From Gemmatimonadota bacterium (lineage in GTDB: Bacteria > Gemmatimonadota > Gemmatimonadetes > Gemmatimonadales > Gemmatimonadaceae), in assembly GCA_028287225.1 (NCBI GenBank), contig JAQBPZ010000162.1, positions 1-16,727 on the forward strand: a DNA stretch of 16,727 nucleotides, read 5' to 3'. The notes under the pieces are model-generated. The model saw only the letters and a program-made list of their open reading frames with translations. It made no database searches and was not told where the DNA came from. The first letter of the stretch is position 1; every line of letters begins with the position of its first letter. The translations under genes and the position numbers were made by a program. Positions 6,453 through 13,074 of the stretch are shown piece after piece.

Positions 6453-7298
6453 ATGCCGCGCGGTGACGATTTGAACCAAGAGCTCCGGTTTTCCGAGCGT
6501 GACGATGACGCCGACGATCTCGGCTACGGTGGTGGTGGTGGCGGTGGATCGTCGTACGACGACGAGGAGGACGAGGACGGCGGCTGGACGACCCACAAGG
6601 ACGACAGCGACGACCTCTGGGACAGCACGGACGAATCCGACGACGAGGACGAGGACGGTCTCGCCACGCCGGTGGTCACCGACGACGACGAGGACGAGGA
6701 GAGCCCCCTCGTCGTGGCGCGCGCACCCAAGTCGGGAGGCAGCGGCCGCCCGATCAACCCCTCGCCCAGCAGCGGCAATGGCAACGGGTCGTCCACGCCC
6801 GCGACGCCCGTGACGGCGTCCAGGCACCCCGCCACGAAGGAGCCCGCGAAGGGCCACATCACGCGCGGCAACGTCTTCGCCGCCGAAGATGCGGCGTCGG
6901 GTGTCAGCGGCGGCGCGAGGAAGGCGTCGTCAGGCAGCACGGGCGGCGCGAAGAAGGCGTCCACCTCGGGGAGCGCCGGCAAGTCGGCCGCGAAGTCCGG
7001 TGGCGCGGCCACGAAGTCCGCGGCGAAGAAGGCGCCTGCCAAGAAGGGCGCCGCCAAGAAGGGCAGCACTGGAAAGGCGGCGGCCACGAAGTCGCCCGCG
7101 AAGAAGGGTGCGGCAAAGAAGGGCGCGGCAAAGAAGGGCGCCGCGAAGAAGAGCGCCGGGAAGTCGCCCGCGAAGAAGTCGGCCGCGAAGAAGGGTGCGG
7201 CGAAGAAGGGCGCGGCAAAGAAGTCCTCTGCCGGGAAGTCGTCCGCGAAGAAGGCGCCCGCCAGGAAGGGGGCTGCGAAGAAGGGCGGGCGCCGCTAG
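6453..7298 (+). CDS. Bipartite acidic / histone H1-like Lys-Ala-rich protein
   Basis: A 281-residue low-complexity protein. Residues 1-85 are very acidic, with runs such as YDDEEDEDGG, ESDDEDEDG and TDDDEDEES plus a Gly7 tract (26-32). Residues 90-150 form a Ser/Pro/Gly linker. Residues 155-281 are Lys/Ala/Gly-rich with about twenty KK-containing repeats of the AAKKG, SPAKK and APAKK type. The tail resembles eukaryotic H1 tails and bacterial H1-like DNA-binding proteins (AlgP and chlamydial or Bordetella Hc-type), so nucleoid DNA binding is likely. The acidic half is not usual for those proteins and could self-inhibit, bind the tail or recruit partners; this is inference. The start is well supported by GAGGAGG (6441-6447) five bases before ATG 6453. 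It is a single gene closed by a strong terminator. Repeat count is likely to vary between strains. Confidence 0.85.
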   Translation: MPRGDDLNQELRFSERDDDADDLGYGGGGGGGSSYDDEEDEDGGWTTHKDDSDDLWDSTDESDDEDEDGLATPVVTDDDEDEESPLVVARAPKSGGSGRPINPSPSSGNGNGSSTPATPVTASRHPATKEPAKGHITRGNVFAAEDAASGVSGGARKASSGSTGGAKKASTSGSAGKSAAKSGGAATKSAAKKAPAKKGAAKKGSTGKAAATKSPAKKGAAKKGAAKKGAAKKSAGKSPAKKSAAKKGAAKKGAAKKSSAGKSSAKKAPARKGAAKKGGRR

Positions 7299-7323
7299 GC
7301 ACCGTTCCAGTGAAGTCGTCAAG

Positions 7324-7366
7324 CGACCCCGTGCGGCCATCGTGGCCGCACGGGGTCGTTTTGCTT
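7324..7366 (+). terminator. Rho-independent terminator after the H1-like gene
   Basis: A perfect 16-bp stem, CGACCCCGTGCGGCCA (7324-7339) with its complement at 7343-7358, around a TCG loop, followed by TTTTGCTT. It starts 25 bases after the stop codon and separates the H1-like gene from the histidine kinase gene. Confidence 0.93.
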
Positions 7367-7387
7367 CCGTCTCCCGCGTCCGCGACC

Positions 7388-7393
7388 TAATAT
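7388..7393 (+). promoter_or_regulatory. -10 box giving a predicted leaderless kinase transcript
   Basis: TAATAT ends exactly six bases before ATG 7400, so transcription would begin at or next to the start codon. No Shine-Dalgarno sequence is present. The nearest -35-like hexamer at 17-bp spacing (TTCCGT, 7365-7370) is weak and overlaps the tail of the preceding terminator. Confidence 0.5.
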
Positions 7394-7399
7394 CCCGTC

Positions 7400-8902
7400 A
7401 TGCTGCGCTCCGCCGTCACGCTCGAACGCCAGGTGCTCGACGCGCTGCCGATCACCATCTACACGGTGGACCTCGACGGGCGCATCACCTTCATGAACCG
7501 CTCATGGCTGCGCTTCGCGCAGTCCAACGGCGCCCCCCAGCTCTGTGACGAGGGCGCCGTCATCGGCGCCTCGCTCTGGGACAGCATCCGCGATCCCGCG
7601 GTGCGCGAGCAGGTGGAGCAGGCCATGGCGGCCCTGCGCGAGGGACGCGCCACGTCGCTGAGCTGGGAGTTTCCCTGCAGCTCGCCGACCGAGGAGCGCA
7701 TCTTCCTCATGCAGGTCAGCGCGCTCGCCGACGGGCCGTCCATCACCGGCTACGCGTTCTCCACGGTGGACATCACGCCGAGCCATCGCTCGCGCGAGGT
7801 GCTCATCGACACCGGCATGGTGCTCGCGCGCACGATCAGCGTGGACCGCGTGCTGCACGAGGTGTCGCGGCAGCTTCGCCGCGCCATGGCGTGCGACGGC
7901 GTCGCCATCGCGCTGGCCGACGACGACTCGGCGGCGCTCCGGCTCGCGCACCACACCGGCTTCGCGGAGCCCGCCGACCGGCTCGAGCAGCGCCTCTCGG
8001 CGGGCTGGCTGGAGGCGCTCGCCACCGGGCAGGTGATCACGGCGCGCACCGCCGACGGCATCGAGATCACGGCCCCGATGACGAGCAGCGAGGGGATCAT
8101 CGGCGCGGTCACCCTGTCGGCCTCCGTCCCGCCCGCGCCGCACCGCGCCGAGGAGACGCGCCGCGTGCTGGCGACGATCGCCGCCGAGACCGCGGCCGCC
8201 ATCGAGCGCGCGTGGCTGGTGCGGCGCGTGGGGCACAAGCGCCGCCTCGAGGCCATCGGCGAGGTGTCGGCCGGCGTCGCGCACGAGCTGCGCAACCCGC
8301 TGTTCGGCATCTCCTCCGCCGCGCAGCTGCTGCGCTTCCGCGTCCGGGATGATCCCGTGGTGGAAAAGAACGTGGGGCGGATCCTGCGCGAGGTGGAGCG
8401 CCTCAACAGCATGGTCACGGCGCTGCTCGAGTTCGGCCGGCCCAACGCCATCGCGCTCGCGCCGGGCGACCCGGATGCGGTCTGGGACGAGGTGCTGGAG
8501 AACCAGCGCGGACGGCTCGAGAGCCGCGCGCTCGTGCTGCACCGCCAGCGTCCGGACACCCCCGCGCGGTGCGCCATCGACCCCGAGCAGCTCGCGCAGG
8601 TGTTCATCAACCTGCTCGTGAACGCGGTCGATGCCGCGCCCGAGGGGAGCGACCTCACCCTCCAGAGCACCCTGCTGCCCACCGGCGCGTGGCGCTGCCG
8701 TCTGCACAACGGCGGCGTCGCCATCCCGCCCGACCTGCTGCCGCGCGTCTTCGAGATGTTCTTCTCCACCAAGACGGGGGGCACGGGCATCGGCCTGGCG
8801 CTGTGCCAGCGCATCATCGAGGAGCATGGCGGCACCATCACCCTCGAGAGCGCCCCCGAGCTGGGCACCGCGGCGGTGATCGTGCTGCCGGGTGCTGCGT
8901 GA
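7400..8902 (+). CDS. Soluble sensor histidine kinase (PAS-GAF-HisKA-HATPase)
   Basis: A 500-residue kinase with no membrane segment, so it senses a cytosolic signal. An N-terminal PAS domain (about 8-125; VLDALPITIYTVDLDGRITF) is followed by a GAF-like region (about 130-270). The HisKA domain carries H295 in AGVAHELRNPLFGISSAAQL. The ATPase domain has the N-box NLLVNAVDA (404-412) and GGTGIGLALC (460-469). The layout resembles NtrB-type kinases, and the next gene is an NtrC-type activator. At the G1 box the sequence is HNGGVAIPP (436-444): the usual aspartate of DxGxG is replaced, a substitution seen in some kinase subfamilies that may weaken ATP contacts. The start fits the PAS domain and the -10 box. 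The stop codon lies in a triple GTGAACGGC repeat. Confidence 0.95.
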   Translation: MLRSAVTLERQVLDALPITIYTVDLDGRITFMNRSWLRFAQSNGAPQLCDEGAVIGASLWDSIRDPAVREQVEQAMAALREGRATSLSWEFPCSSPTEERIFLMQVSALADGPSITGYAFSTVDITPSHRSREVLIDTGMVLARTISVDRVLHEVSRQLRRAMACDGVAIALADDDSAALRLAHHTGFAEPADRLEQRLSAGWLEALATGQVITARTADGIEITAPMTSSEGIIGAVTLSASVPPAPHRAEETRRVLATIAAETAAAIERAWLVRRVGHKRRLEAIGEVSAGVAHELRNPLFGISSAAQLLRFRVRDDPVVEKNVGRILREVERLNSMVTALLEFGRPNAIALAPGDPDAVWDEVLENQRGRLESRALVLHRQRPDTPARCAIDPEQLAQVFINLLVNAVDAAPEGSDLTLQSTLLPTGAWRCRLHNGGVAIPPDLLPRVFEMFFSTKTGGTGIGLALCQRIIEEHGGTITLESAPELGTAAVIVLPGAA

Positions 8903-9007
8903 ACGGCGTGAACGGCGTGAACGGCGTTTGCAGTGTGCGGTTGGCGGTGAGCAGTGCCTGCCTCGGGATGCCCCTACCACCAACCGCTCACCGCGAACCG
9001 CTCACGC
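8899..9007. repeat. Modular palindrome inside the two-component operon
   Basis: Three perfect 9-bp tandem copies of GTGAACGGC (8899-8925) lead into a palindrome with left arm 8924-8955, loop GCCTGCCTCGGGATGCCCCT and right arm ending at 9007. The arms consist of GCGGTTGGCGGTGAGC-type modules. It lies between the kinase stop and the NtrC ATG, so it could reduce read-through or set the kinase:regulator ratio. Confidence 0.8.
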
Positions 9008-9050
9008 TCTTCGACCCCGCGCGATTCATCCTCTCGGCGCAGGACGCTCG

Positions 9051-10355
9051 ATGATCAGCGTCCTGGTCGTCGACGACGACCGCAACGTGCGGGAGACGCT
9101 CGCGGAATTCTTCGACACGCTCGGCTACACGGCGCGCACCGCGGGCACGGCGAGCGAGGGGCGGCAGGCGGCGGCGGCGCACGCGCCCGACGTGGTGCTC
9201 GTGGACCTGCGCCTGCCCGACGCCAGCGGCCTCACCCTGCTGGAGGCGCTGCGCGCCGACGATCCCGAGCTCGGCGTCATCATGCTCACGGGCCACGCCG
9301 ACGTGGCCACGGCCGTGCGCGCGATGCAGCAGGGCGCGCTCGACTTCCTGGAGAAGCCGGTGGACCTCCAGACGCTCGACGCCGCCGTGCAGCGCGCCGC
9401 CGAGCTGGTCCGGCTGCGGCGCGAGGTGTCGGTGCTTCGCGCGCAGCACGCGGAGGGTGGCGTCGTCGGCGCCGCGGATGGCGCGGGGCCGTCGCTCGAG
9501 CGCCTCATCGACCTGGCCGCGCGCAACGACGACGTGCCGGTCCTCATCGTGGGCGAGACGGGCACGGGCAAGGGGTTCGTGGCCCACCGCATCCACGAGC
9601 GGTCGGCGCGCGCGGCGCAGCCGTTCGTCGAGGTGAACGGCGCCTCGCTGAGCGCCACCTTCCTGGAGAGCGAGCTGTTCGGCCACGAGCGCGGCGCCTT
9701 CACCGACGCCAGGCAGGCGAAGCGCGGGCTGTTCGAGGTGGCGGGACGCGGCACCCTCTTCCTGGACGAGGTGGGGGAGATTGCCCCCGAGGTGCAGCCC
9801 AAGCTCCTGAAGGTGCTGGAAGACCGCATCTTCCGGCGGCTCGGCGGCACCGCCGAGCTGCGCAGCGACGCGCGGGTGCTCGCGGCCACGAACCAGCCGC
9901 TGGCCGAACGTGTGGCCGAGGGGCGGTTTCGCGCCGACCTGTTCTACCGCCTCCAGGTGCTCACACTGGCGCTGTCCCCGCTCCGCGAGCGCCGCGCCGA
10001 GCTGCCGGCGCTCGCCACGGCCTTCCTGCCGCGGGGAGCCCGGCTGTCGCCGGCGGGCCTGCGGGCCATCGAGCGGTATCACTGGCCGGGCAACCTGCGG
10101 GAGCTGAAGCACACGCTGTGGCGCGCCGCGCTGCTGGCCGAGGGGTCGCCGGTGGAGCCGCGGCACCTGTCGCTGCCACACCTGAGCCATGCGGCGCCGG
10201 CCGGTCCGCTCACCCTGGCGGAGGCGGAGCGGCGGGCGATCCACGCCGCGCTGCGCTCCACGGACGGGAACAAGGTGCACGCCGCGCAGCTGCTGGGCAT
10301 CGCGCGGTCCACGCTGCTGGAGAAGCTGAAGCGGATGGGGGATGCGACGGACTGA
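9051..10355 (+). CDS. NtrC-family sigma-54-dependent response regulator
   Basis: 434 residues in three domains. The receiver (about 2-118) has D8-D10, phospho-acceptor D52 in LVDLRLP, T80 and K102. The AAA+ sigma-54 activation domain (about 135-365) has Walker A GETGTGKG (168-175), the sigma-54 contact loop GAFTDA (215-220), Walker B GTLFLDEVG (234-242) and an arginine-finger region RFRADLFYRL. The Fis-type helix-turn-helix (about 388-430; GNKVHAAQLLGIARSTLLEK) binds upstream enhancers. It would remodel sigma-54 RNA polymerase on phosphorylation by the kinase just upstream. GAFTDA for GAFTGA is a tolerated natural variant. ATG 9051 is chosen because AGGA (9041-9044) sits six bases upstream and the receiver starts at once; a longer frame from 8892 runs through the repeat. 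No clear -24/-12 promoter was found nearby, so its targets are probably elsewhere. Confidence 0.96.
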   Translation: MISVLVVDDDRNVRETLAEFFDTLGYTARTAGTASEGRQAAAAHAPDVVLVDLRLPDASGLTLLEALRADDPELGVIMLTGHADVATAVRAMQQGALDFLEKPVDLQTLDAAVQRAAELVRLRREVSVLRAQHAEGGVVGAADGAGPSLERLIDLAARNDDVPVLIVGETGTGKGFVAHRIHERSARAAQPFVEVNGASLSATFLESELFGHERGAFTDARQAKRGLFEVAGRGTLFLDEVGEIAPEVQPKLLKVLEDRIFRRLGGTAELRSDARVLAATNQPLAERVAEGRFRADLFYRLQVLTLALSPLRERRAELPALATAFLPRGARLSPAGLRAIERYHWPGNLRELKHTLWRAALLAEGSPVEPRHLSLPHLSHAAPAGPLTLAEAERRAIHAALRSTDGNKVHAAQLLGIARSTLLEKLKRMGDATD

Positions 10356-10431
10356 CCGATTTTCGATCAGCACCGACGGTACGCTGGCCGATATCCGGTC
10401 ATGGCGGTGCACGATTCCAGTACGCTCCCAC

Positions 10432-10468
10432 AGGCCAACTCGTTCCCGTAGAACGAGTTGGCCTTTTC
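10432..10468 (+). terminator. Rho-independent terminator after the NtrC-type gene
   Basis: A perfect 14-bp stem, AGGCCAACTCGTTC (10432-10445) with its complement at 10451-10464, a CCGTA loop and a TTTT run. It lies 77 bases beyond the stop codon and only 37 bases before the start of the receiver-only gene, which therefore must have its own promoter. Confidence 0.93.
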
Positions 10469-10504
10469 GTGATCGGTGGCGCGGTATTAGCGAGTCGGAA
10501 TGGC

Positions 10505-10927
10505 GTGACCGACATCCTGCTGCCGAGCGTTCTGATCGTCGAGGACGAGGAGTCCATCCGGGACATTCTCGTGGAGCTGTTCGACGTGGCGGGAGTGGTG
10601 GTGGAGTCGGCGGGAACGCTGGATGCGGCGAAGGCGACGTTGGCCAGCCGCGGGTTCGACCTGATCGTGACGGACATCCGGCTGGGCGGGCGGCGCGACG
10701 GGGGGCTCCAGGTGATGGCCGCAGCGGGGTTTCTCTCGCCCGAGGCAACGGTGATCGCGCTGACCGCCTATCCGGACGACGACAACCGCTGTGCCTCGCT
10801 GCGGCTGGGGGCGACGCACTTCCTGGAGAAGCCGGTGTCGCTGGAGACGCTGGCGGAGCTTGCCTCGCGGGCGGGGGTGCCCTCGGCGATGACGCCGGTG
10901 CCGGTCGGGATGGTGGGGGCGAGGTAG
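10505..10927 (+). CDS. Single-domain (receiver-only) response regulator
   Basis: A 140-residue receiver with no output domain: acidic E13/D14/E15/E16, phospho-acceptor D57 in IVTDIRLGG, T87 in ALTAYPDD and K109 in LEKPV. The IRLGGRRDGG loop after the phospho-site is slightly longer than in classical receivers. The start is GTG 10505; a nearby ATG at 10500 is out of frame and stops immediately. A TATTAG at 10485-10490 may be its -10 box, giving a very short leader, and no ribosome-binding site is visible. A terminator separates it from the kinase/NtrC pair, so it is not simply co-transcribed, but position suggests it may share that phosphorelay. Codon use matches its neighbours. Confidence 0.88.
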   Translation: MTDILLPSVLIVEDEESIRDILVELFDVAGVVVESAGTLDAAKATLASRGFDLIVTDIRLGGRRDGGLQVMAAAGFLSPEATVIALTAYPDDDNRCASLRLGATHFLEKPVSLETLAELASRAGVPSAMTPVPVGMVGAR

Positions 10928-11076
10928 GGGGCAGGCAGTCTGGCCCGCTGGACGCAGCGCCGATCGCGGGGTGACGTGGGGTGGGGTGCCGAGAAGGCGT
11001 GATGCACAGCGGTGCCATTCCCATCCGGTTCGGGTGGGGTGGGGACGGAGGGGTAGGGGTGCTTCTTCGTCCGGTC

Positions 11077-11106
11077 CAGGGGTCATGCGCTCGCGCATGG
11101 CCCCTG
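11077..11106. other. Stem-loop in the gap upstream of the hydrolase-like gene
   Basis: CAGGGGTCATGCGC and GCGCATGGCCCCTG form a 14-bp stem with one mismatch around TC. No T-tract follows. It may end the receiver-gene transcript or be part of the hydrolase-like gene's control region. The rest of the 297-bp gap (10928-11224) is G-rich with no gene seen. Confidence 0.55.
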
Positions 11107-11224
11107 TCCCGTTGCGGCACCACCGGCGTGCCCCGGCGCCCAGTTGGTGATCCCTTGATTTCCGGATCGTCCGTGAGGAAGGTGATCACCCACCAGAACT
11201 ACGGCACGACAGGAGACGGGCACG

Positions 11225-12253
11225 ATGCGATGGGGAAAGGCGGCTGCGGCCGGCGGAGCGGCTCTTGGCGCGGCGGCGCTCTACAATGCGGCCGCGGCCC
11301 GCGGCGCGGCGCCGCTGGAGAACCAGCTCGGCGGCGAGCCGGGCGAGATGATGTGGCGCGGCCACCGGGTGGCCTACACGCGGCACGGCGAGGGCAGCCC
11401 CGTGCTGCTGGTGCACGGGCTGCATGCCGGCGCGTCCTCGTACGAGTGGCGCCACACGGTGGACGACCTCGCGCAGTACCACACCGTCTACGCGCTGGAC
11501 CTGCTCGGCTTCGGCCGCTCGGACCGGCCCGCGCTGCGCTACACCGGATCGCTCTACCAGGCGCTGCTCGCGGACGTCATGGCCCGCGTCGTCCGCGAGC
11601 GGTGCGCCGTGGTCTCGAGCGCCCTCGCGGCGGCGCACGTCATCTCGCTGGCGGCGCGCGACTCGCGCAGCATCACCGCCCTGGCCCTGATCGCGCCCAT
11701 GGGGATGTCGCTGCTCCAGTCGGAGTCGGCGGCGCAGACGACGGTGTCGCTGCTGCTCGACGCACCGGTCGTGGGGACCACCGTGTACAACGGGATGACC
11801 TCCGAGGCCAACATCCGGGGCTTCCTGGAGCGGCACTTCGCGAACGACCGCCTCGTGCACGACGACCTGGTGCTGTCCTACATGCGAAGCGCCCGGCAGC
11901 CGGGCGGGAAGCACGCGGTGAGCGCGCTCGTGGGCGGGCGCCTCGGCGCGGATGTCCGCTCGGCGCTGCGGCGCATGCGGCAGCCCACGCTGCTCCTGTG
12001 GGGAGACCAGGCGCGGGAGAACCCCGTGCAGAACGCCCATGCCTTCCGCGTGCTCAAGCCCGACGCCGACTGGGCGCTGATCTCCGACGCGGGCGACCTG
12101 CCGCACTGCGAGCAGCCGGACGTGGTCAACACCGCGGTCCTGCGCTTCCTGGAGCGGGTGCGCAGCGGGGTCCACACCGGACGCCCGACCCCGCTTCGCG
12201 GGGTGATGCGGCTGACCGACGAGATGCCGCGAAACGGGGGGATGGGGGGCTGA
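11225..12253 (+). CDS. Alpha/beta-hydrolase-fold protein, catalytic triad apparently lost
   Basis: A 342-residue protein. An Ala/Gly-rich, weakly hydrophobic N-terminus (about 5-25) could anchor it in the membrane. The hydrolase core follows: oxyanion-loop motif VLLVHGLHAG (60-69), then VYALDLLGFGRSDRP (88-102), and a cap region around 165-250. Where active family members have the nucleophile elbow (Gly-x-Ser-x-Gly, or SSLSAA in close relatives), this protein has VVSSALAAAHV, placing Ala133 at the catalytic serine. The acid position in the WGxxD motif reads WGDQA (Ala263), and the GH motif before PHxEQP reads GD (Asp291). It may be a non-catalytic scaffold or sensor, or use other residues; the alignment is by eye. 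The start is supported by AGGAG (11211-11215) nine bases before ATG 11225. A palindromic repeat follows 3 bases after the stop. Confidence 0.88.
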   Translation: MRWGKAAAAGGAALGAAALYNAAAARGAAPLENQLGGEPGEMMWRGHRVAYTRHGEGSPVLLVHGLHAGASSYEWRHTVDDLAQYHTVYALDLLGFGRSDRPALRYTGSLYQALLADVMARVVRERCAVVSSALAAAHVISLAARDSRSITALALIAPMGMSLLQSESAAQTTVSLLLDAPVVGTTVYNGMTSEANIRGFLERHFANDRLVHDDLVLSYMRSARQPGGKHAVSALVGGRLGADVRSALRRMRQPTLLLWGDQARENPVQNAHAFRVLKPDADWALISDAGDLPHCEQPDVVNTAVLRFLERVRSGVHTGRPTPLRGVMRLTDEMPRNGGMGG

Positions 12254-12256
12254 CGA

Positions 12257-12339
12257 GCGTTTGCGGTTGGCGGTGAGCGGTTCGCGGTCGGGCCTCGGGA
12301 GGCGTCCACCGCTCACCGCGAACCGCGAACCGCTCACGC
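12257..12339. repeat. Modular palindrome after the hydrolase-like gene
   Basis: Left arm 12257-12288, loop CGGGCCTCGGGAGGCGTCC, right arm 12308-12339. The arms are built of GCGTTTGC, GGTTGGCGGT, GAGCGGT and GGTTCGCGGT modules; module order differs between the two arms, so pairing is strong but not perfect. It begins 3 bases after the stop codon and ends 55 bases before the MerR-type start. Confidence 0.8.
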
Positions 12340-12344
12340 CGTTG

Positions 12345-12382
12345 TAAAGTACCGCCTCACGATAGCGTGCCGCTCCTATTAG
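12345..12382 (+). promoter_or_regulatory. Candidate -10 boxes for the MerR-type gene
   Basis: Two -10-like hexamers follow the palindrome: TAAAGT (12345-12350, preceded by TG as in extended -10 sites) and TATTAG (12377-12382, eleven bases before ATG 12394). No -35 box and no Shine-Dalgarno sequence is evident, so the leader is short or absent. Confidence 0.35.
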
Positions 12383-12393
12383 CTTCCGCCGCT

Positions 12394-12951
12394 ATGCCGG
12401 AACCGACCCCGTCTCCCGTCGCCCTGCTGCGTGCCCATTCCCGGCATGCGCCCTGGAATGCCCGCGGCCTCGCGGCGCACGTCACCGCGCTGGTCGACGC
12501 GGCCGGTATCCGTCCGACGAACGCGTCGGCGCGCGTGTCGCCGAGTGCGCGGTCGGTCCGGTTCTATGTGGCCAACGGCCTGCTCGACCGCCCCGAGGGC
12601 GCCGGCACGGCGGCGACGTACAACTACCGCCACCTGCTCCAGCTGCTGGCCATCAAGATCCGCCAGCGCGAGGGCTCCACGCTCGAGGGCATCAAGCGCG
12701 AGATGAAGGAGATCACCGGCGACGCCCTGGAGCGCCGCGTCGCCGCCTCGCTCGCGCCGGCCCTCGGCGCGCACGCGGATCTCGCGGTGCGCGACACGGA
12801 TGACGACCGGTCGGCGAGCTGGCGCCGCGTCCCCGTGGCCGACGGCATCGAGATCCACGTGCGCGACGACGCCCCCGCGGCGCGCGATGAGGCCCTCGTC
12901 GCGATGCGGGAAGCGGTGCGCGCGGCGCTGGGCCGAGCGGACATCCGGTAG
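12394..12951 (+). CDS. MerR-family transcriptional regulator
   Basis: A 185-residue protein. The recognisable part is the winged-helix MerR head SARSVRFYVANGLLDRPEG (51-69), then TYNYRHLLQLLAIKIRQREG and LEGIKREMKEI (about 75-107), the usual wing and dimerisation start. It differs from classical MerR proteins in having about 50 residues before that head (WNARGLAAHVTALVDAAGI and a Ser/Asn-rich stretch), as if the first helices of the DNA-binding domain were extended or split by an insert. The C-terminal part (about 115-185) is short, with no cysteine metal-binding motif. The effector is unknown. ATG 12394 is preferred; GTG 12367 in frame would add nine residues. It may control the neighbouring hydrolase-like gene or itself; no MerR-type dyad was found. 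Confidence 0.82.
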   Translation: MPEPTPSPVALLRAHSRHAPWNARGLAAHVTALVDAAGIRPTNASARVSPSARSVRFYVANGLLDRPEGAGTAATYNYRHLLQLLAIKIRQREGSTLEGIKREMKEITGDALERRVAASLAPALGAHADLAVRDTDDDRSASWRRVPVADGIEIHVRDDAPAARDEALVAMREAVRAALGRADIR

Positions 12952-12956
12952 AGCCG

Positions 12957-13066
12957 GAAGGGCCTGAAGGGCCTGAAGGGCGTTAGCGGTTTGCGGTTGG
13001 CAGTGAGCGGTCGGGCCTCGGGACGCCTCTACCGCCAACCGCTCACCGCAAACCGCTAACGCCCTT
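12957..13066. repeat. Modular palindrome between convergent genes
   Basis: A 9-bp tandem run (GAAGGGCCT twice, then GAAGGGCGT; 12957-12983) leads into a palindrome with left arm 12976-13011, loop CGGGCCTCGGGACGCCTCT (13012-13030) and right arm 13031-13066. The outer 22 bp pair perfectly; inner modules GGTTGGC and GTGAGC are swapped between arms. It lies between the MerR-type stop and the stop of the minus-strand PLD-like gene, so a bidirectional terminator role is plausible. Confidence 0.85.
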
Positions 13067-13074
13067 GCCGTTGT

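Noticed and set aside
6957..7290. Lys/Ala-coding DNA repeats as a minisatellite or CRISPR-like array
   Set aside because: The short repeats are in frame, vary at codon level and are explained by the H1-like protein tail; no regular spacer/repeat structure exists.
9693..9710. GAFTDA in place of GAFTGA as a broken sigma-54 contact loop
   Set aside because: GAFTDA is, to my knowledge, a recurrent natural variant in sigma-54 activators, and all other AAA+ motifs are intact.
8988..11189. 733-codon minus-strand open frame opposite the NtrC-type gene
   Set aside because: Low-complexity Arg/Pro/His-rich shadow; the plus strand encodes two well-formed regulators and a perfect terminator there.
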